DNA of 64,000 nt. It comes from Polynucleobacter sp. AP-Titi-500A-B4. GTDB taxonomy: Bacteria; Pseudomonadota; Gammaproteobacteria; Burkholderiales; Burkholderiaceae. Below are positions 34,671-43,564 of the stretch, one piece after another. The first letter of the stretch is position 1, and every line of letters starts with the position of its first letter. Under the pieces are notes generated by a model. That model was not told where the DNA came from, ran no database searches, and worked only from the letters and a program-made list of their open reading frames with translations. The DNA is taken from NCBI RefSeq assembly GCF_018688095.1, contig NZ_CP061311.1, positions 866,861 through 930,860 of the forward strand. Direction: 5' to 3'. A program made the translations under genes and the position numbers.

Positions 34671-35455
34671 GCTTTAATCAAATCGAGGGCTTGTACGCCT
34701 TGAGCGTTGATCAAGAGTGCATTCGCTCTTGGTCTGGCGCCGTCGGGATGATCTAAATCCCAGTCAGATAAAACCCAGCGTTGCCAGGTTTGCTCGCCCA
34801 ACCGTTCTTGGTGATGGGCAGGTAAGTGCGTGTGACCATGGATTAACTGATTGCTTGCATGACTGCGCAGTATTGCAGCACATGCCTCTAGCGTGACATT
34901 CGTTTTGATGTGATTTAGACCGGGAGATGTCATAGCATTGCGCTGATATTGTGAATGACTATTACTGCGCAACTGGTTTGCAATTGAGCGGCGCCATGCT
35001 AAAGGTAGATTAAGGAAAATTTTTTGCACCCAAGGTTTTCTGACCCATGTGCGAAATACTTGGTAACCCACATCTGCTGTACATAAAGCATCACCATGAG
35101 CCAATAAGTATTGCTGACCTGCAATGTCCACAAGAGACGGGTCAGCCAACGCTGTCATACCAGTCTTCTTTAAGAATGTGGGTCCCACAAGAAAATCTCG
35201 GTTGCCATGGATGTAATACGTTTTGGTCTTATTAGAAAGACTAGCGAGGGCGCGTTTCACTTCTTGCTGAAAGGGGGAATGTGCAGATGCATCATCACCC
35301 ACCCAGTATTCAAAAAGATCGCCCAGAATAAAAACAGCTTCCACCTGAGAGGCATCTTTTTCACAGAAGTCAAAAAAGCGCTGCGCCGTCAAGGGCATTG
35401 ACGGCGTGAGGTGCAGGTCTGAGATGAGCAGCGCGCTCGCGTGTTGCGGGATCAT
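34667..35455 (-). CDS. lpxH: UDP-2,3-diacylglucosamine diphosphatase
   Basis: LpxH makes lipid X in lipid A synthesis at the inner membrane. The 262-residue calcineurin-like phosphoesterase has all metal motifs: ISDLHL, GDLFEYWVGDD, GNRDFLVG, HGDALC and HGHTHLP. It starts where the ppiB gene ends (4-bp overlap, ATGA type), so ppiB-lpxH are translationally coupled, with the TPR lipoprotein gene upstream on the same strand. Confidence 0.95.
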   Translation of the reverse strand: MIPQHASALLISDLHLTPSMPLTAQRFFDFCEKDASQVEAVFILGDLFEYWVGDDASAHSPFQQEVKRALASLSNKTKTYYIHGNRDFLVGPTFLKKTGMTALADPSLVDIAGQQYLLAHGDALCTADVGYQVFRTWVRKPWVQKIFLNLPLAWRRSIANQLRSNSHSQYQRNAMTSPGLNHIKTNVTLEACAAILRSHASNQLIHGHTHLPAHHQERLGEQTWQRWVLSDWDLDHPDGARPRANALLINAQGVQALDLIKA

Positions 35456-35955
35456 TCCTCGAGAACGGAGGCCTTCTCAATCACAACATCTTCTGCTGGT
35501 ACATCTTGATGAAAGCCAGAATTGCCAGTCTTCACTTTGCGAATTGTATCCACCACATCCATGCCGTCAGTTACTTTGCCAAATACGGCATAGCCCCAGC
35601 CCTGTGCATTTGGGGCGGTATGGTTTAGGAAGTCATTGTCATTTACGTTAATAAAAAACTGCGCTGTTGCAGAATGTGGATCGCTGGTGCGAGCCATGGC
35701 AACCGTGCCACGTTCATTCTTGAGACCATTGTTGGCCTCATTCTCAATTTCTGCGCCAGTTGGCTTTTGTTTCATGCCGGCAGTCATGCCGCCACCCTGA
35801 ATCATGAAGTTATTAATGACGCGATGAAAGATCGTGCCATCGTAATGACCACTTTTAACGTATTGCAAAAAGTTTGCAACGCTCTTTGGAGCTTTAGCAG
35901 CGTCAAGAGTGAGGGTGATATCGCCTTGATTGGTTTTAAGAAGAACCTTTGCCAT
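35452..35955 (-). CDS. ppiB: Peptidyl-prolyl cis-trans isomerase B (cyclophilin)
   Basis: A 167-residue cytosolic cyclophilin that speeds proline isomerisation. The conserved segments are YDGTIFHRVINNFMIQGG, then GTVAMARTSDPHSATAQFFINV and WGYAVFGKVTDGMDVV (quoted in pieces of no more than 20 residues). No signal peptide is present, so it is the cytosolic form. It overlaps lpxH by 4 bp and starts 4 bp after the TPR lipoprotein gene stop, so the three are one minus-strand operon. Confidence 0.95.
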   Translation of the reverse strand: MAKVLLKTNQGDITLTLDAAKAPKSVANFLQYVKSGHYDGTIFHRVINNFMIQGGGMTAGMKQKPTGAEIENEANNGLKNERGTVAMARTSDPHSATAQFFINVNDNDFLNHTAPNAQGWGYAVFGKVTDGMDVVDTIRKVKTGNSGFHQDVPAEDVVIEKASVLEE

Positions 35956-35959
35956 TGTT

Positions 35960-36796
35960 TTATTTACCTTCTGGAGAGTTAGTGGATGGATTAGTGTTTG
36001 CGGGGCCTTTGGTTTGAGGCTTGATGAGATTTAGCAGATACTTAGCGCGATTGGCATACAGGCGTTGATTGAGTTGGGTATTGGCTGCTGCGTCCTCATA
36101 AGCCTTGGCGCCCAGTCGCACATACACCTCACCCAAGTTAGCCGCGGCAGTGCTGTAGCTAGGCCTGAGCTTGAGTGCAAGCTCTAAATAGTCGCGCGCT
36201 TCGATCCATTTACCTTGATTGGCTGCAATGGCTGCAAGGTTGTTATACGGCTCTGGTAATTCTGGAAACTGCTGAGTAATCTCAATTAAAGTTTTCTTGG
36301 CGCCATCAAAATCTCGTAACTCAATTTGTAAGCGCGCTTTCACATAACGTAGCTGTACATTCTGCGGAGTCTTTTTGAGGCGAGTATTGATCAGATCAAT
36401 CGCGTCTTGATATTTGCGGGCTTTCACCAATTTTTCTACATCTGACGGCACCGCATTTTTGGTGACCGGATCCGGTTCAATAATCAGGAAAGATAAAAAG
36501 GGCACACCAACGGTCTCTGATAATTCAGGGTTGAGTGGATCATAAGGAGAATCGGTTGTGAGTCTTGGCGGATCTGTCGGGCCATAGCTTCCTAAATAGG
36601 CTTGCGTTTTGGCCTGAGGAGAAGTTGCCTCCTGCTTATTCACCGCAGCGATTTCTGCGTTTGCCAGTTGCTGGGCAGGGGTGCTACACCCAGTTATCAG
36701 CAAAAAGCTGGAGACCATGGCAAAGGTCGTCAAAAGGGTGGAGATCGGTGCTTTGAGGGTTGCAAACATAAGGGAAGGGGTGAAAAACTGGCTCAT
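35960..36796 (-). CDS. TPR-repeat lipoprotein
   Basis: This 278-residue protein has a hydrophobic N-terminus ending in the lipobox LITGC (Cys-37 from the first ATG), so it is probably a lipoprotein of the cell envelope. Residues about 130-260 contain at least three tetratricopeptide-like repeats (for example PYNNLAAIAANQGKWIEARD and AANLGEVYVRLGAKAYED). These are usually protein-protein interfaces. An alternative start at 36769 would shorten the signal peptide by nine residues. It heads the operon with ppiB and lpxH and diverges from cysS across about 60 bp. Confidence 0.85.
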   Translation of the reverse strand: MSQFFTPSLMFATLKAPISTLLTTFAMVSSFLLITGCSTPAQQLANAEIAAVNKQEATSPQAKTQAYLGSYGPTDPPRLTTDSPYDPLNPELSETVGVPFLSFLIIEPDPVTKNAVPSDVEKLVKARKYQDAIDLINTRLKKTPQNVQLRYVKARLQIELRDFDGAKKTLIEITQQFPELPEPYNNLAAIAANQGKWIEARDYLELALKLRPSYSTAAANLGEVYVRLGAKAYEDAAANTQLNQRLYANRAKYLLNLIKPQTKGPANTNPSTNSPEGK

Positions 36797-36856
36797 TCGA
36801 TATACTCAGCGCTCAGTCTAACAAATTGGCGCTACTTGCCTCACCTTTATAGCCCT

Positions 36857-38278
36857 ATGCTGCAAATCTATAACACTCTTAGCCGTTCTAAACAGGTTTT
36901 TAAGCCCATCGTACCGGGTAAGGTGAAGATGTATGTCTGCGGCATGACGGTCTACGATTTCTGCCACATTGGCCATGCCAGGGTCATGATCGTATTTGAC
37001 ATGGTGGTCCGCTGGCTTAGAGCTAGTGGCTATGAGGTTCTCTATGTCCGCAATATCACAGACATTGACGACAAAATCATCAATCGCGCCCTGGAAAATG
37101 GTGAGCCGATTGCCGCATTAACCAATCGCTTTATTGACGCCATGCATGCCGACTCTGATGAGTTGGGTTTGATGCATCCAGATCAGGAGCCGCGTGCAAC
37201 CGATTACATTACACAAATGCAAGGCATGATTGGTAGGCTCATTGAGAATGAGCTGGCTTATCAGGCAGAAGATGGGGATGTGAATTTTGCAGTTCGTTTA
37301 TTGCCACGCTATGGTCAACTCTCTGGCAAGTCTCTAGATGAGCTAAATGCTGGTGAACGTGTTGCAGTGGGTGGTGGTAAACGCGATCCATTGGATTTTG
37401 TGTTGTGGAAGAGTGCAAAAGCTGAAGAACCCGCGGATACCCGCTGGAGCTCGCCTTGGGGTGAAGGTCGCCCAGGCTGGCACATTGAGTGCTCTGCCAT
37501 GTCCTGTGACTTACTCGGTGAGCACTTTGATATTCATGGTGGCGGGGCAGACTTACAGTTCCCTCATCACGAAAATGAGATCGCTCAAAGCGAAGGCGCA
37601 CTGTACGGACAAAATCGCAAAGATGATGATGCACCGTTTGTCAATTACTGGATGCACAACGGCCACATACGGGTCAATGAAGAGAAGATGTCCAAATCAT
37701 TGGGTAATTTTTTCTTAATTCGGGATGTCCTAAAAAGCTTTGACCCTGAAGTGCTACGCTTTTTCATGCTCAAGGCCCACTACCGCAGCCCGATTAATTA
37801 CAGTGATGCGCAATTGGAAGAGGCGCGTGCTGGCTTGGTCAGGCTTTATACGTCATTGTCACAGGCGTCCAACTTAGCCAATACACCTCTGGACGCGAAT
37901 AATCCCTGGGCTAAGCGCTTTGCTGATGCCATGAATGATGACTTTAATACGCCCGAGGCGATTGCTGTGTTATTCGATCTAGCAAGTGAAGTCAACCGCG
38001 CTCAAGGCGATGAAAAGCAAATGCTTGCGAGTGTTCTCAAGTCTTTGGGTGGTGCGCTCAATTTCTTGCAGAGGGATCCGACCACATTTTTGCAAGCTGG
38101 CTCCAAAGATCAGGGTGGTTTAGGTCCTGAGCAAATCGAGGAGCAAATAGCTGCGCGGGTTGCCGCTAAGCAAGCAAAAGATTTTGCTAAAGCGGATCTG
38201 ATTCGAAAAACTTTACTAGAGCAGGGCGTTGTCTTGGAAGACAAGCCAGGCGGTATTACTGAATGGCGTAGAGCATAG
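36857..38278 (+). CDS. cysS: Cysteinyl-tRNA synthetase
   Basis: This class I synthetase charges tRNA-Cys. The 473-residue protein starts MLQIYNTLSRSKQVFKPI, the usual family opening, so the in-frame extension that runs 85 codons upstream is spurious. The zinc-binding Cys-28 precedes the HIGH motif at residues 37-40, and EEKMSKSLGN marks the KMSKS loop. Zinc and tRNA motifs GWHIECSAMS and HHENEIAQSE are intact. The stop codon overlaps the next gene's GTG by one base (TAGTG). Confidence 0.96.
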   Translation: MLQIYNTLSRSKQVFKPIVPGKVKMYVCGMTVYDFCHIGHARVMIVFDMVVRWLRASGYEVLYVRNITDIDDKIINRALENGEPIAALTNRFIDAMHADSDELGLMHPDQEPRATDYITQMQGMIGRLIENELAYQAEDGDVNFAVRLLPRYGQLSGKSLDELNAGERVAVGGGKRDPLDFVLWKSAKAEEPADTRWSSPWGEGRPGWHIECSAMSCDLLGEHFDIHGGGADLQFPHHENEIAQSEGALYGQNRKDDDAPFVNYWMHNGHIRVNEEKMSKSLGNFFLIRDVLKSFDPEVLRFFMLKAHYRSPINYSDAQLEEARAGLVRLYTSLSQASNLANTPLDANNPWAKRFADAMNDDFNTPEAIAVLFDLASEVNRAQGDEKQMLASVLKSLGGALNFLQRDPTTFLQAGSKDQGGLGPEQIEEQIAARVAAKQAKDFAKADLIRKTLLEQGVVLEDKPGGITEWRRA

Positions 38279-38934
38279 TGCCAAAAGCAAAAGAAGATTC
38301 CGTGCTCAAAGAAGTAGCCCCAGACTATTGGGAACAGGCTTGTCGTGAGCTGATGAAGCATGATCGTATTTTGAAAAAACTCATTCCCAAATATGGAACC
38401 GGTTTTTTGGTGACGCGCGGTGATGCATTTACAACGTTGGCTAGAGCAATTGTTGGACAACAAATTTCGGTAGCAGCTGCGCAAGCGGTTTGGGATCGAG
38501 TGCTCATCGCAAGCAAGAAAAAAGTGAACCCTAAAAATATCTTGGCGCTCACCGTCGAAGAGTTGAGGGCTGCGGGATTGTCTGGTCGTAAGGTGGAATA
38601 CATCCGCGATCTAGCCGATCACTTTGATTCTGGTCGATTGCACGCCAATCAATGGAAAGATATGGATGATGAGAGTGTCATCAAGGAATTAAGCTCGATT
38701 CGTGGCATTGGGCGCTGGACTGCAGAGATGTTCCTCATTTTCAATATGGTTCGCCCTAATATCCTGCCCCTAGATGATGTTGGTCTAATTAAGGCTATTT
38801 CCCTCAATTACTTCAGTGGTGAGCCTGTTAGCCGTCATGAGGCGAGAGAAGTGGCTGCCAATTGGGCCCCATGGCGCACGGTTGCCACCTGGTATATGTG
38901 GAGAAGTATCGACCCGATCCCGGTTGAATATTAA
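38278..38934 (+). CDS. DNA-3-methyladenine glycosylase (AlkA-type)
   Basis: This base-excision repair enzyme removes alkylated bases. The 218-residue protein has a helix-hairpin-helix GPD core: LSSIRGIGRWTAEMFLIF (residues about 138-155) followed by the catalytic Asp in LPLDDVGLIKAI. It lacks the N-terminal domain of E. coli AlkA and is closer to the short family. GTG start overlaps the cysS stop by 1 bp, so it is coupled to cysS. Confidence 0.9.
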   Translation: MPKAKEDSVLKEVAPDYWEQACRELMKHDRILKKLIPKYGTGFLVTRGDAFTTLARAIVGQQISVAAAQAVWDRVLIASKKKVNPKNILALTVEELRAAGLSGRKVEYIRDLADHFDSGRLHANQWKDMDDESVIKELSSIRGIGRWTAEMFLIFNMVRPNILPLDDVGLIKAISLNYFSGEPVSRHEAREVAANWAPWRTVATWYMWRSIDPIPVEY

Positions 38935-38943
38935 AATCAGACT

Positions 38944-39915
38944 ATGAAAACGACTTTCCTGGATTTTGAGCAACAAATCGCTGAATTAGAGTCAAAGATT
39001 GAAGAGCTCCGTTTTGTGCAAGATGAGTCATCGGTAGATATTTCCGATGAGATCAAAACACTATCTGAAAAAAGCCTTCAACTCACAAAAGATGTCTATG
39101 CGAACTTAACACCTTGGCAGGTGTCACAAGTTGCACGTCATCCACAACGTCCTTACACCTTAGATTATGTTGGCGCCTTATTTACCGACTTTCACGAACT
39201 TCATGGCGATCGTACTTTTGCAGATGACCAATCCATCATTGGCGGTCTAGCGCGTTTTGATAATCAGCCTTGTATGGTGATTGGCCATCAAAAAGGTCGC
39301 GATACTAAAGAACGTGCACTGCGTAACTTTGGCATGAGTCGTCCTGAGGGTTATCGCAAAGCAATGCGCCTCATGCGCCTTGCAGAAAAGTTTGGTATTC
39401 CGGTATTTACCTTTGTTGATACGCCAGGCGCATTCCCAGGTATCGATGCAGAAGAGCGCAATCAATCGGAAGCGATTGGTCGCAACCTTTATGTTCAAGC
39501 CGAGCTTGAGGTGCCCATCATCGCTACCATTATTGGTGAAGGTGGCTCAGGTGGAGCTTTGGCAATTGCGATGGGCGATATCGTCCTGATGTTGCAGAAC
39601 TCTACGTATTCTGTGATTTCTCCAGAGGGTTGCGCTTCCATCTTGTGGAAGACTGCAGACAAGGCTTCCGAGGCTGCAGAGCAGTTAGGCTTAACTGCCC
39701 AAAGATTAAAAGCACTTGGCTTAATCGACAAGATTGTGGCTGAGCCCATTGGTGGTGCGCATCGTGATTACGATGTCATGATGAGCAATATGCGCAAATC
39801 CCTCGCTGAATCAATCAAAACCTTTGAGGGCATGAAGACTGATGCATTGCTTGAGCGTCGCCATGAGCGTCTAATGAGTTATGGCAAGTTCAAGGAAATC
39901 ACAGCCAAGCCTTAA
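38944..39915 (+). CDS. accA: Acetyl-CoA carboxylase carboxyltransferase alpha subunit
   Basis: AccA with AccD transfers the carboxyl group to acetyl-CoA, the first step of fatty-acid synthesis. The 323-residue protein has the typical N-terminal coiled coil and the crotonase-fold core, including GHQKGRDTKERALRNFGM, TFVDTPGAFPG and IGEGGSGGALAI. Length is normal. tilS begins 35 bp before its stop in another frame. Confidence 0.97.
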   Translation: MKTTFLDFEQQIAELESKIEELRFVQDESSVDISDEIKTLSEKSLQLTKDVYANLTPWQVSQVARHPQRPYTLDYVGALFTDFHELHGDRTFADDQSIIGGLARFDNQPCMVIGHQKGRDTKERALRNFGMSRPEGYRKAMRLMRLAEKFGIPVFTFVDTPGAFPGIDAEERNQSEAIGRNLYVQAELEVPIIATIIGEGGSGGALAIAMGDIVLMLQNSTYSVISPEGCASILWKTADKASEAAEQLGLTAQRLKALGLIDKIVAEPIGGAHRDYDVMMSNMRKSLAESIKTFEGMKTDALLERRHERLMSYGKFKEITAKP

Positions 39916-41182
39916 GCCAGCAAAACGAATTGCGGTCGCCTTAAGTGGTGGTCTCGATTCGGTTGTTTTGCTCGATACCGTTTGCAAATCGCAAGCCAAA
40001 AATAAGAACACTGAAATTTTTGTTTTTCACATTCATCATGGTTTGCAAAAGCCTGCAGATGATTGGCTAATCTTTTGCGAAAAGCTCGCCCAGAAATACA
40101 AAGTTCATTTTGATTTTCGTTTACTTCACCTAGACACAAAAGATGGCAATACTGAAGCTAGAGCAAGAGCAGGGCGCTATGAGGCATTAGCCGATCTCTG
40201 TGAAGAATATGGCGTCGAAGATCTCCTGCTAGCCCATCACCAAAACGATCAGGCTGAAACCGTTCTATTGCAACTTCTGCGCGGTGCTGGTGTGGCAGGG
40301 CTATCGGGCATGCCAGCCAATAAGTTCATTCAGTCAGGCACCACGCCAATTACGCTGTGGCGTCCACTGCTAGATCAAGGTAGAGCGGAGCTTGAGGCAT
40401 ATGCTAAAGAACACAAGCTCAAATGGATTGAAGATCTTAGTAATCAAGATCGCAAATACAGACGTAATGCAATTCGAAAAGACATCATTCCAAAGCTGGA
40501 AAAGATTCAACCAGAAGCAATTGCCAATTTAGCCCGTAGCGCATCTTTACTCAGTGAGGCGCAAGTATTATTGGATCGTCTGGCTGTTCAAGATGGAAAA
40601 GCTATTTTGACAAAAGATGGTCTTGATCTAAAACGACTGCTGAATTTGCATAACTCAGATCAAGCTGCAGCCAATAATGTATTACGTTATTGGTTAAGAG
40701 CTAATGAACTTGCTATGCCATCGCAAGAGCGTCTGAATTCTTGGTGGCGTGATCTGGTAGCTGTTAAAGCGGACGCGCAACTGGAGTGGATGCATGATGG
40801 CAAAGTGATTCGGCTTTGGCGTGGGCAATTACAAGTAGTGAGTCCCACTTCGGGTCAGTGGGTTTTTAAAGCGATTACCCCAAGTAGTCAAAAACCAGGA
40901 TTACCCGCCGCCTGGGTGAAAAGTGCTCAAAAAGAAGGGCGCATCACCAACAAAACTCGGTCAGGATCCGAAAAGCTTCAAACTAAACCCAATAGCCCCC
41001 GAAAAACCTTAAAGAATCTTTTTCAGGAGGCTGATATTCCTCCGTGGCAACGTAATGCGCCATTGCTATATGTCGACAATGAACTGATTGCAGTGGCAGG
41101 TGTAGGTGTTAGTCATCCACACCTTGTGCTTTCAGGGCCTCGAGTTTGGCCCGAGTGGCAAGAGCAGGCTTTGTCGGTTTAA
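39881..41182 (+). CDS. tilS: tRNA(Ile)-lysidine synthase
   Basis: TilS modifies C34 of tRNA-Ile(CAU) to lysidine, changing its decoding to AUA. The 433-residue protein has the PP-loop SGGLDS at residues 22-27, the N-terminal domain motif HHQNDQAETVLLQLLRGAG, and a C-terminal TilS domain ending near residue 420. The ATG lies inside accA (35-bp overlap in a different frame), which fits translational coupling. This adjacency accA-tilS is common in this group. Confidence 0.93.
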   Translation: MASSRKSQPSLKPAKRIAVALSGGLDSVVLLDTVCKSQAKNKNTEIFVFHIHHGLQKPADDWLIFCEKLAQKYKVHFDFRLLHLDTKDGNTEARARAGRYEALADLCEEYGVEDLLLAHHQNDQAETVLLQLLRGAGVAGLSGMPANKFIQSGTTPITLWRPLLDQGRAELEAYAKEHKLKWIEDLSNQDRKYRRNAIRKDIIPKLEKIQPEAIANLARSASLLSEAQVLLDRLAVQDGKAILTKDGLDLKRLLNLHNSDQAAANNVLRYWLRANELAMPSQERLNSWWRDLVAVKADAQLEWMHDGKVIRLWRGQLQVVSPTSGQWVFKAITPSSQKPGLPAAWVKSAQKEGRITNKTRSGSEKLQTKPNSPRKTLKNLFQEADIPPWQRNAPLLYVDNELIAVAGVGVSHPHLVLSGPRVWPEWQEQALSV

Positions 41183-41258
41183 AACCCTGTAAAATAGGCC
41201 CTTTTAAGACCCTTGGGTAAGCAATTGCCCTTTACAGATAGTTAAACAGACGGTTTTT

Positions 41259-42509
41259 ATGGCTCTTATCGTTCATAAATATGGTGGCACCTCAATGGGC
41301 TCAGTCGAGCGCATTGCGAATGTTGCTAAACGCGTTGCTAAATGGATGCGTGCTGGCCACCAGGTGGTCGTAGTGCCTTCTGCCATGTCAGGCGAAACCA
41401 ATCGCTTGCTTGGTTTGGCAAAAGAAATTAATCCCGAAGCAAATCCACGTGAGTTGGATCAAATTGCCTCTACTGGTGAGCAGGTCAGCTCAGGCTTGCT
41501 TGCCTTAGCTCTCATGCGTGAAGGTATTGATGCGGTTAGCTACGCAGGTTGGCAAGTGACCGTCCATACCGATTCTTCATTTACCAAGGCGCGCATTAAG
41601 AGCATTGACGACAAAAAGATTCTGAACGATCTCAATGCAGGTCGTGCAGTAGTGGTCACCGGTTTCCAAGGGGTAGACCCAGAAGGAAACATCACGACTT
41701 TAGGTCGCGGTGGCTCAGATACTTCTGCTGTTGCGATGGCTGCTGCATTAAAGGCAGATGAGTGTTTAATCTATACCGACGTTGATGGTGTGTATACAAC
41801 CGATCCACGTGTTTGTGAAGATGCGCGTCGCCTAGACAAGATTACCTTTGAAGAGATGCTGGAAATGGCTAGCCTCGGCTCCAAGGTATTGCAGATCCGC
41901 TCAGTTGAGTTTGCAGGTAAGTACAAAGTTAAAACCCGTGTTCTGTCATCGTTGACAGACCCATTGATGCCTTTAGACCAAGAGATGAAGTCAGGCACTT
42001 TGATTACATTTGAAGAGGATAGCACTATGGAAGCCGCAGTTATTTCCGGCATCGCCTTTGCGCGTGATGAGGCGAAGATTACCGTTCTAGGAGTTCCTGA
42101 TCGCCCAGGTATCGCCTATCAAATTCTTGGCCCGATCGCTGATGCCAATATTGATGTGGACATCATCATTCAAAATCAATCTGTAGAAGGTAAGACAGAC
42201 TTCACTTTCACGGTGCCTCGTGCTGATTATCAAAAGGCCTTGGATATTTTGAAGAACAAAGTTCAAGCGCATATTGAAGCAAAAGAGATTTCAGGCGATC
42301 CTAAAGTTTCTAAAGTTTCAGTGGTGGGTGTTGGCATGCGTTCTCACGTTGGCATTGCCAGCAAGATGTTCCGTACATTGTCAGAAGAGGGCATCAACAT
42401 CCTCATGATCTCCACTAGCGAAATTAAGATATCTGTCGTGATTGATGAGAAATATATGGAGTTGGCTGTACGCGCCTTACATAAAGCGTTTGAGCTCGAT
42501 CAGAAGTAA
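41259..42509 (+). CDS. lysC: Aspartate kinase
   Basis: Aspartokinase phosphorylates aspartate, the first step to lysine, threonine and methionine. The 416-residue protein opens with KYGGTSMGS (residues 7-15) and has the aspartate-binding region GRGGSDTSAVAMA. Two C-terminal ACT domains (residues about 265-405) are the expected site of allosteric feedback by lysine and threonine. A 76-bp gap separates it from tilS. It is the only member of the lysine pathway here besides dapA. Confidence 0.96.
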   Translation: MALIVHKYGGTSMGSVERIANVAKRVAKWMRAGHQVVVVPSAMSGETNRLLGLAKEINPEANPRELDQIASTGEQVSSGLLALALMREGIDAVSYAGWQVTVHTDSSFTKARIKSIDDKKILNDLNAGRAVVVTGFQGVDPEGNITTLGRGGSDTSAVAMAAALKADECLIYTDVDGVYTTDPRVCEDARRLDKITFEEMLEMASLGSKVLQIRSVEFAGKYKVKTRVLSSLTDPLMPLDQEMKSGTLITFEEDSTMEAAVISGIAFARDEAKITVLGVPDRPGIAYQILGPIADANIDVDIIIQNQSVEGKTDFTFTVPRADYQKALDILKNKVQAHIEAKEISGDPKVSKVSVVGVGMRSHVGIASKMFRTLSEEGINILMISTSEIKISVVIDEKYMELAVRALHKAFELDQK

Positions 42510-42597
42510 ATCCATCAAAAGGGCAGCAAAGCCCCTCATAAATGGTTATCCGTTAAACTGTGGGGCGCATTAGCGGTAAAAAGGTAGTAAAAAGTAC

Positions 42598-42692
42598 GGA
42601 GACGTGGCCGAGCTGGTCGAAGGCACTCCCCTGCTAAGGGAGCATCGGGGCTAAAACTCTGATCGGAGGTTCGAATCCTCTCGTCTCCGCCA
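42598..42692 (+). tRNA. tRNA-Ser (GCT)
   Basis: A 95-nt class II tRNA with encoded CCA. Acceptor GGAGACG pairs with CGTCTCC, and anticodon loop CTGCTAA gives GCT. A long variable arm lies between GCATCGGGGCTAAAACTCTG and the T arm, as expected for serine. It is followed by a terminator hairpin. Confidence 0.96.
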
Positions 42693-42705
42693 GTACTTTT
42701 CAATA

Positions 42706-42739
42706 AACCCAGTAAATTCAATGAGTTACTGGGTTTTTT
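42706..42739 (+). terminator. Rho-independent terminator after tRNA-Ser
   Basis: AACCCAGTAA and TTACTGGGTT form a 10-bp stem with a 10-nt loop, and the T-run continues past the stem to 42739. Confidence 0.9.
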
Positions 42740-42800
42740 GTTGCCTAAATGTATTCAATTTTGCAAAAAAACGACAAAAACCATACTGTTTATATTGCTT

Positions 42801-42820
42801 TGCAACAAATAAATGTTGCA
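42801..42820. promoter_or_regulatory. Palindromic operator candidate over the phasin promoter
   Basis: TGCAACA and TGTTGCA are perfect 7-bp inverted repeats with a 6-bp spacer. The right arm overlaps the predicted -35 element (42816-42821). This position suits a repressor such as PhaR, which is known to control phasin genes, but no PhaR gene lies in the window. Confidence 0.55.
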
Positions 42821-42844
42821 TCACAGCAAAATATTTCTTACAAT
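42816..42844 (+). promoter_or_regulatory. Predicted phasin promoter
   Basis: TTGCAT (42816-42821) and TACAAT (42839-42844) are separated by 17 bp, close to the sigma-70 consensus. The phasin ATG is 49 bp further downstream. Confidence 0.6.
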
Positions 42845-42893
42845 GGTGCATCGCAATAAATTATGTAACCATTAACTAAATAAAGGATTAACC

Positions 42894-43466
42894 ATGTTCC
42901 AGAATCAATTAAACGATCAAATCGCTCAAGCTCAAGCTAAAGCTGTTGAAAACGCTAAACATTTGGCACAAGTTGCTGTTGAAAGTGCACAAGAATTGGC
43001 AGAAATCAACCAAGCTGCTGCTAAAGATGCATTGTCTGCTGCACAAGATGCAAGCTCACAGTTGTTGGCTATTAAAGATCCACAACAATTAGCTAAATTA
43101 GCTCAGCCTGAAACAGCTCAAGAAGCTGCTAAGTACGCTGCTGCTTACCAAGCTAAAGTTAGCAAAGTTGTACGCAACGGCAACAAAGAAGTTGCTCAAG
43201 TTGTTGACGCTTCTATCGATGATGCACGTGATGACTTAGTTAAGTTTGTTAAAGAAGCTACTAAGACTGTTCCTGCTGGTTCTGAGGCATTTGTATCTGC
43301 ATTCAAAACTGCATTTGATGCTTCACTCCAACAGTTTGACCAAGTTCGCGCTACAGCAACTGATGCATTCGCAAACTTTGAGAAAAGTGTTGACGCTGCA
43401 TTGGCTAACATTCAAAGCCAATACGCTGTTGCTAAGCCAGCTGCAAAAGCACGTAAAGCTGCTTAA
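42894..43466 (+). CDS. Phasin-family protein
   Basis: Phasins coat polyhydroxyalkanoate granules and control their size. The 190-residue protein is almost entirely helical, rich in Ala, Gln, Lys and Val, and contains repeated Ala-rich amphipathic segments. There is no catalytic motif, signal peptide or membrane segment. AAGGA lies 7-8 nt upstream of the ATG. It is a single-gene unit with its own promoter, an operator candidate and a terminator, consistent with strong regulated expression. Confidence 0.9.
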   Translation: MFQNQLNDQIAQAQAKAVENAKHLAQVAVESAQELAEINQAAAKDALSAAQDASSQLLAIKDPQQLAKLAQPETAQEAAKYAAAYQAKVSKVVRNGNKEVAQVVDASIDDARDDLVKFVKEATKTVPAGSEAFVSAFKTAFDASLQQFDQVRATATDAFANFEKSVDAALANIQSQYAVAKPAAKARKAA

Positions 43467-43489
43467 TTTTTAGCCTTATTTGCTTCAAT

Positions 43490-43517
43490 AAAAAACCGCC
43501 TTCGGGCGGTTTTTTAT
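43490..43517 (+). terminator. Rho-independent terminator after the phasin gene
   Basis: AAAAAACCGCC and GGCGGTTTTTT form a stem with a TTCG loop and a T-rich tail. Confidence 0.93.
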
Positions 43518-43564
43518 TTCTCGGCACTCAGTGTTAAGCTATATGCAGCAATGCTTCAGGCCTG

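Noticed and set aside
36602..36856. 85-codon N-terminal extension of cysS
   Set aside because: It overlaps the TPR lipoprotein gene on the other strand and has no homology to cysteinyl-tRNA synthetases. The family start is at 36857.
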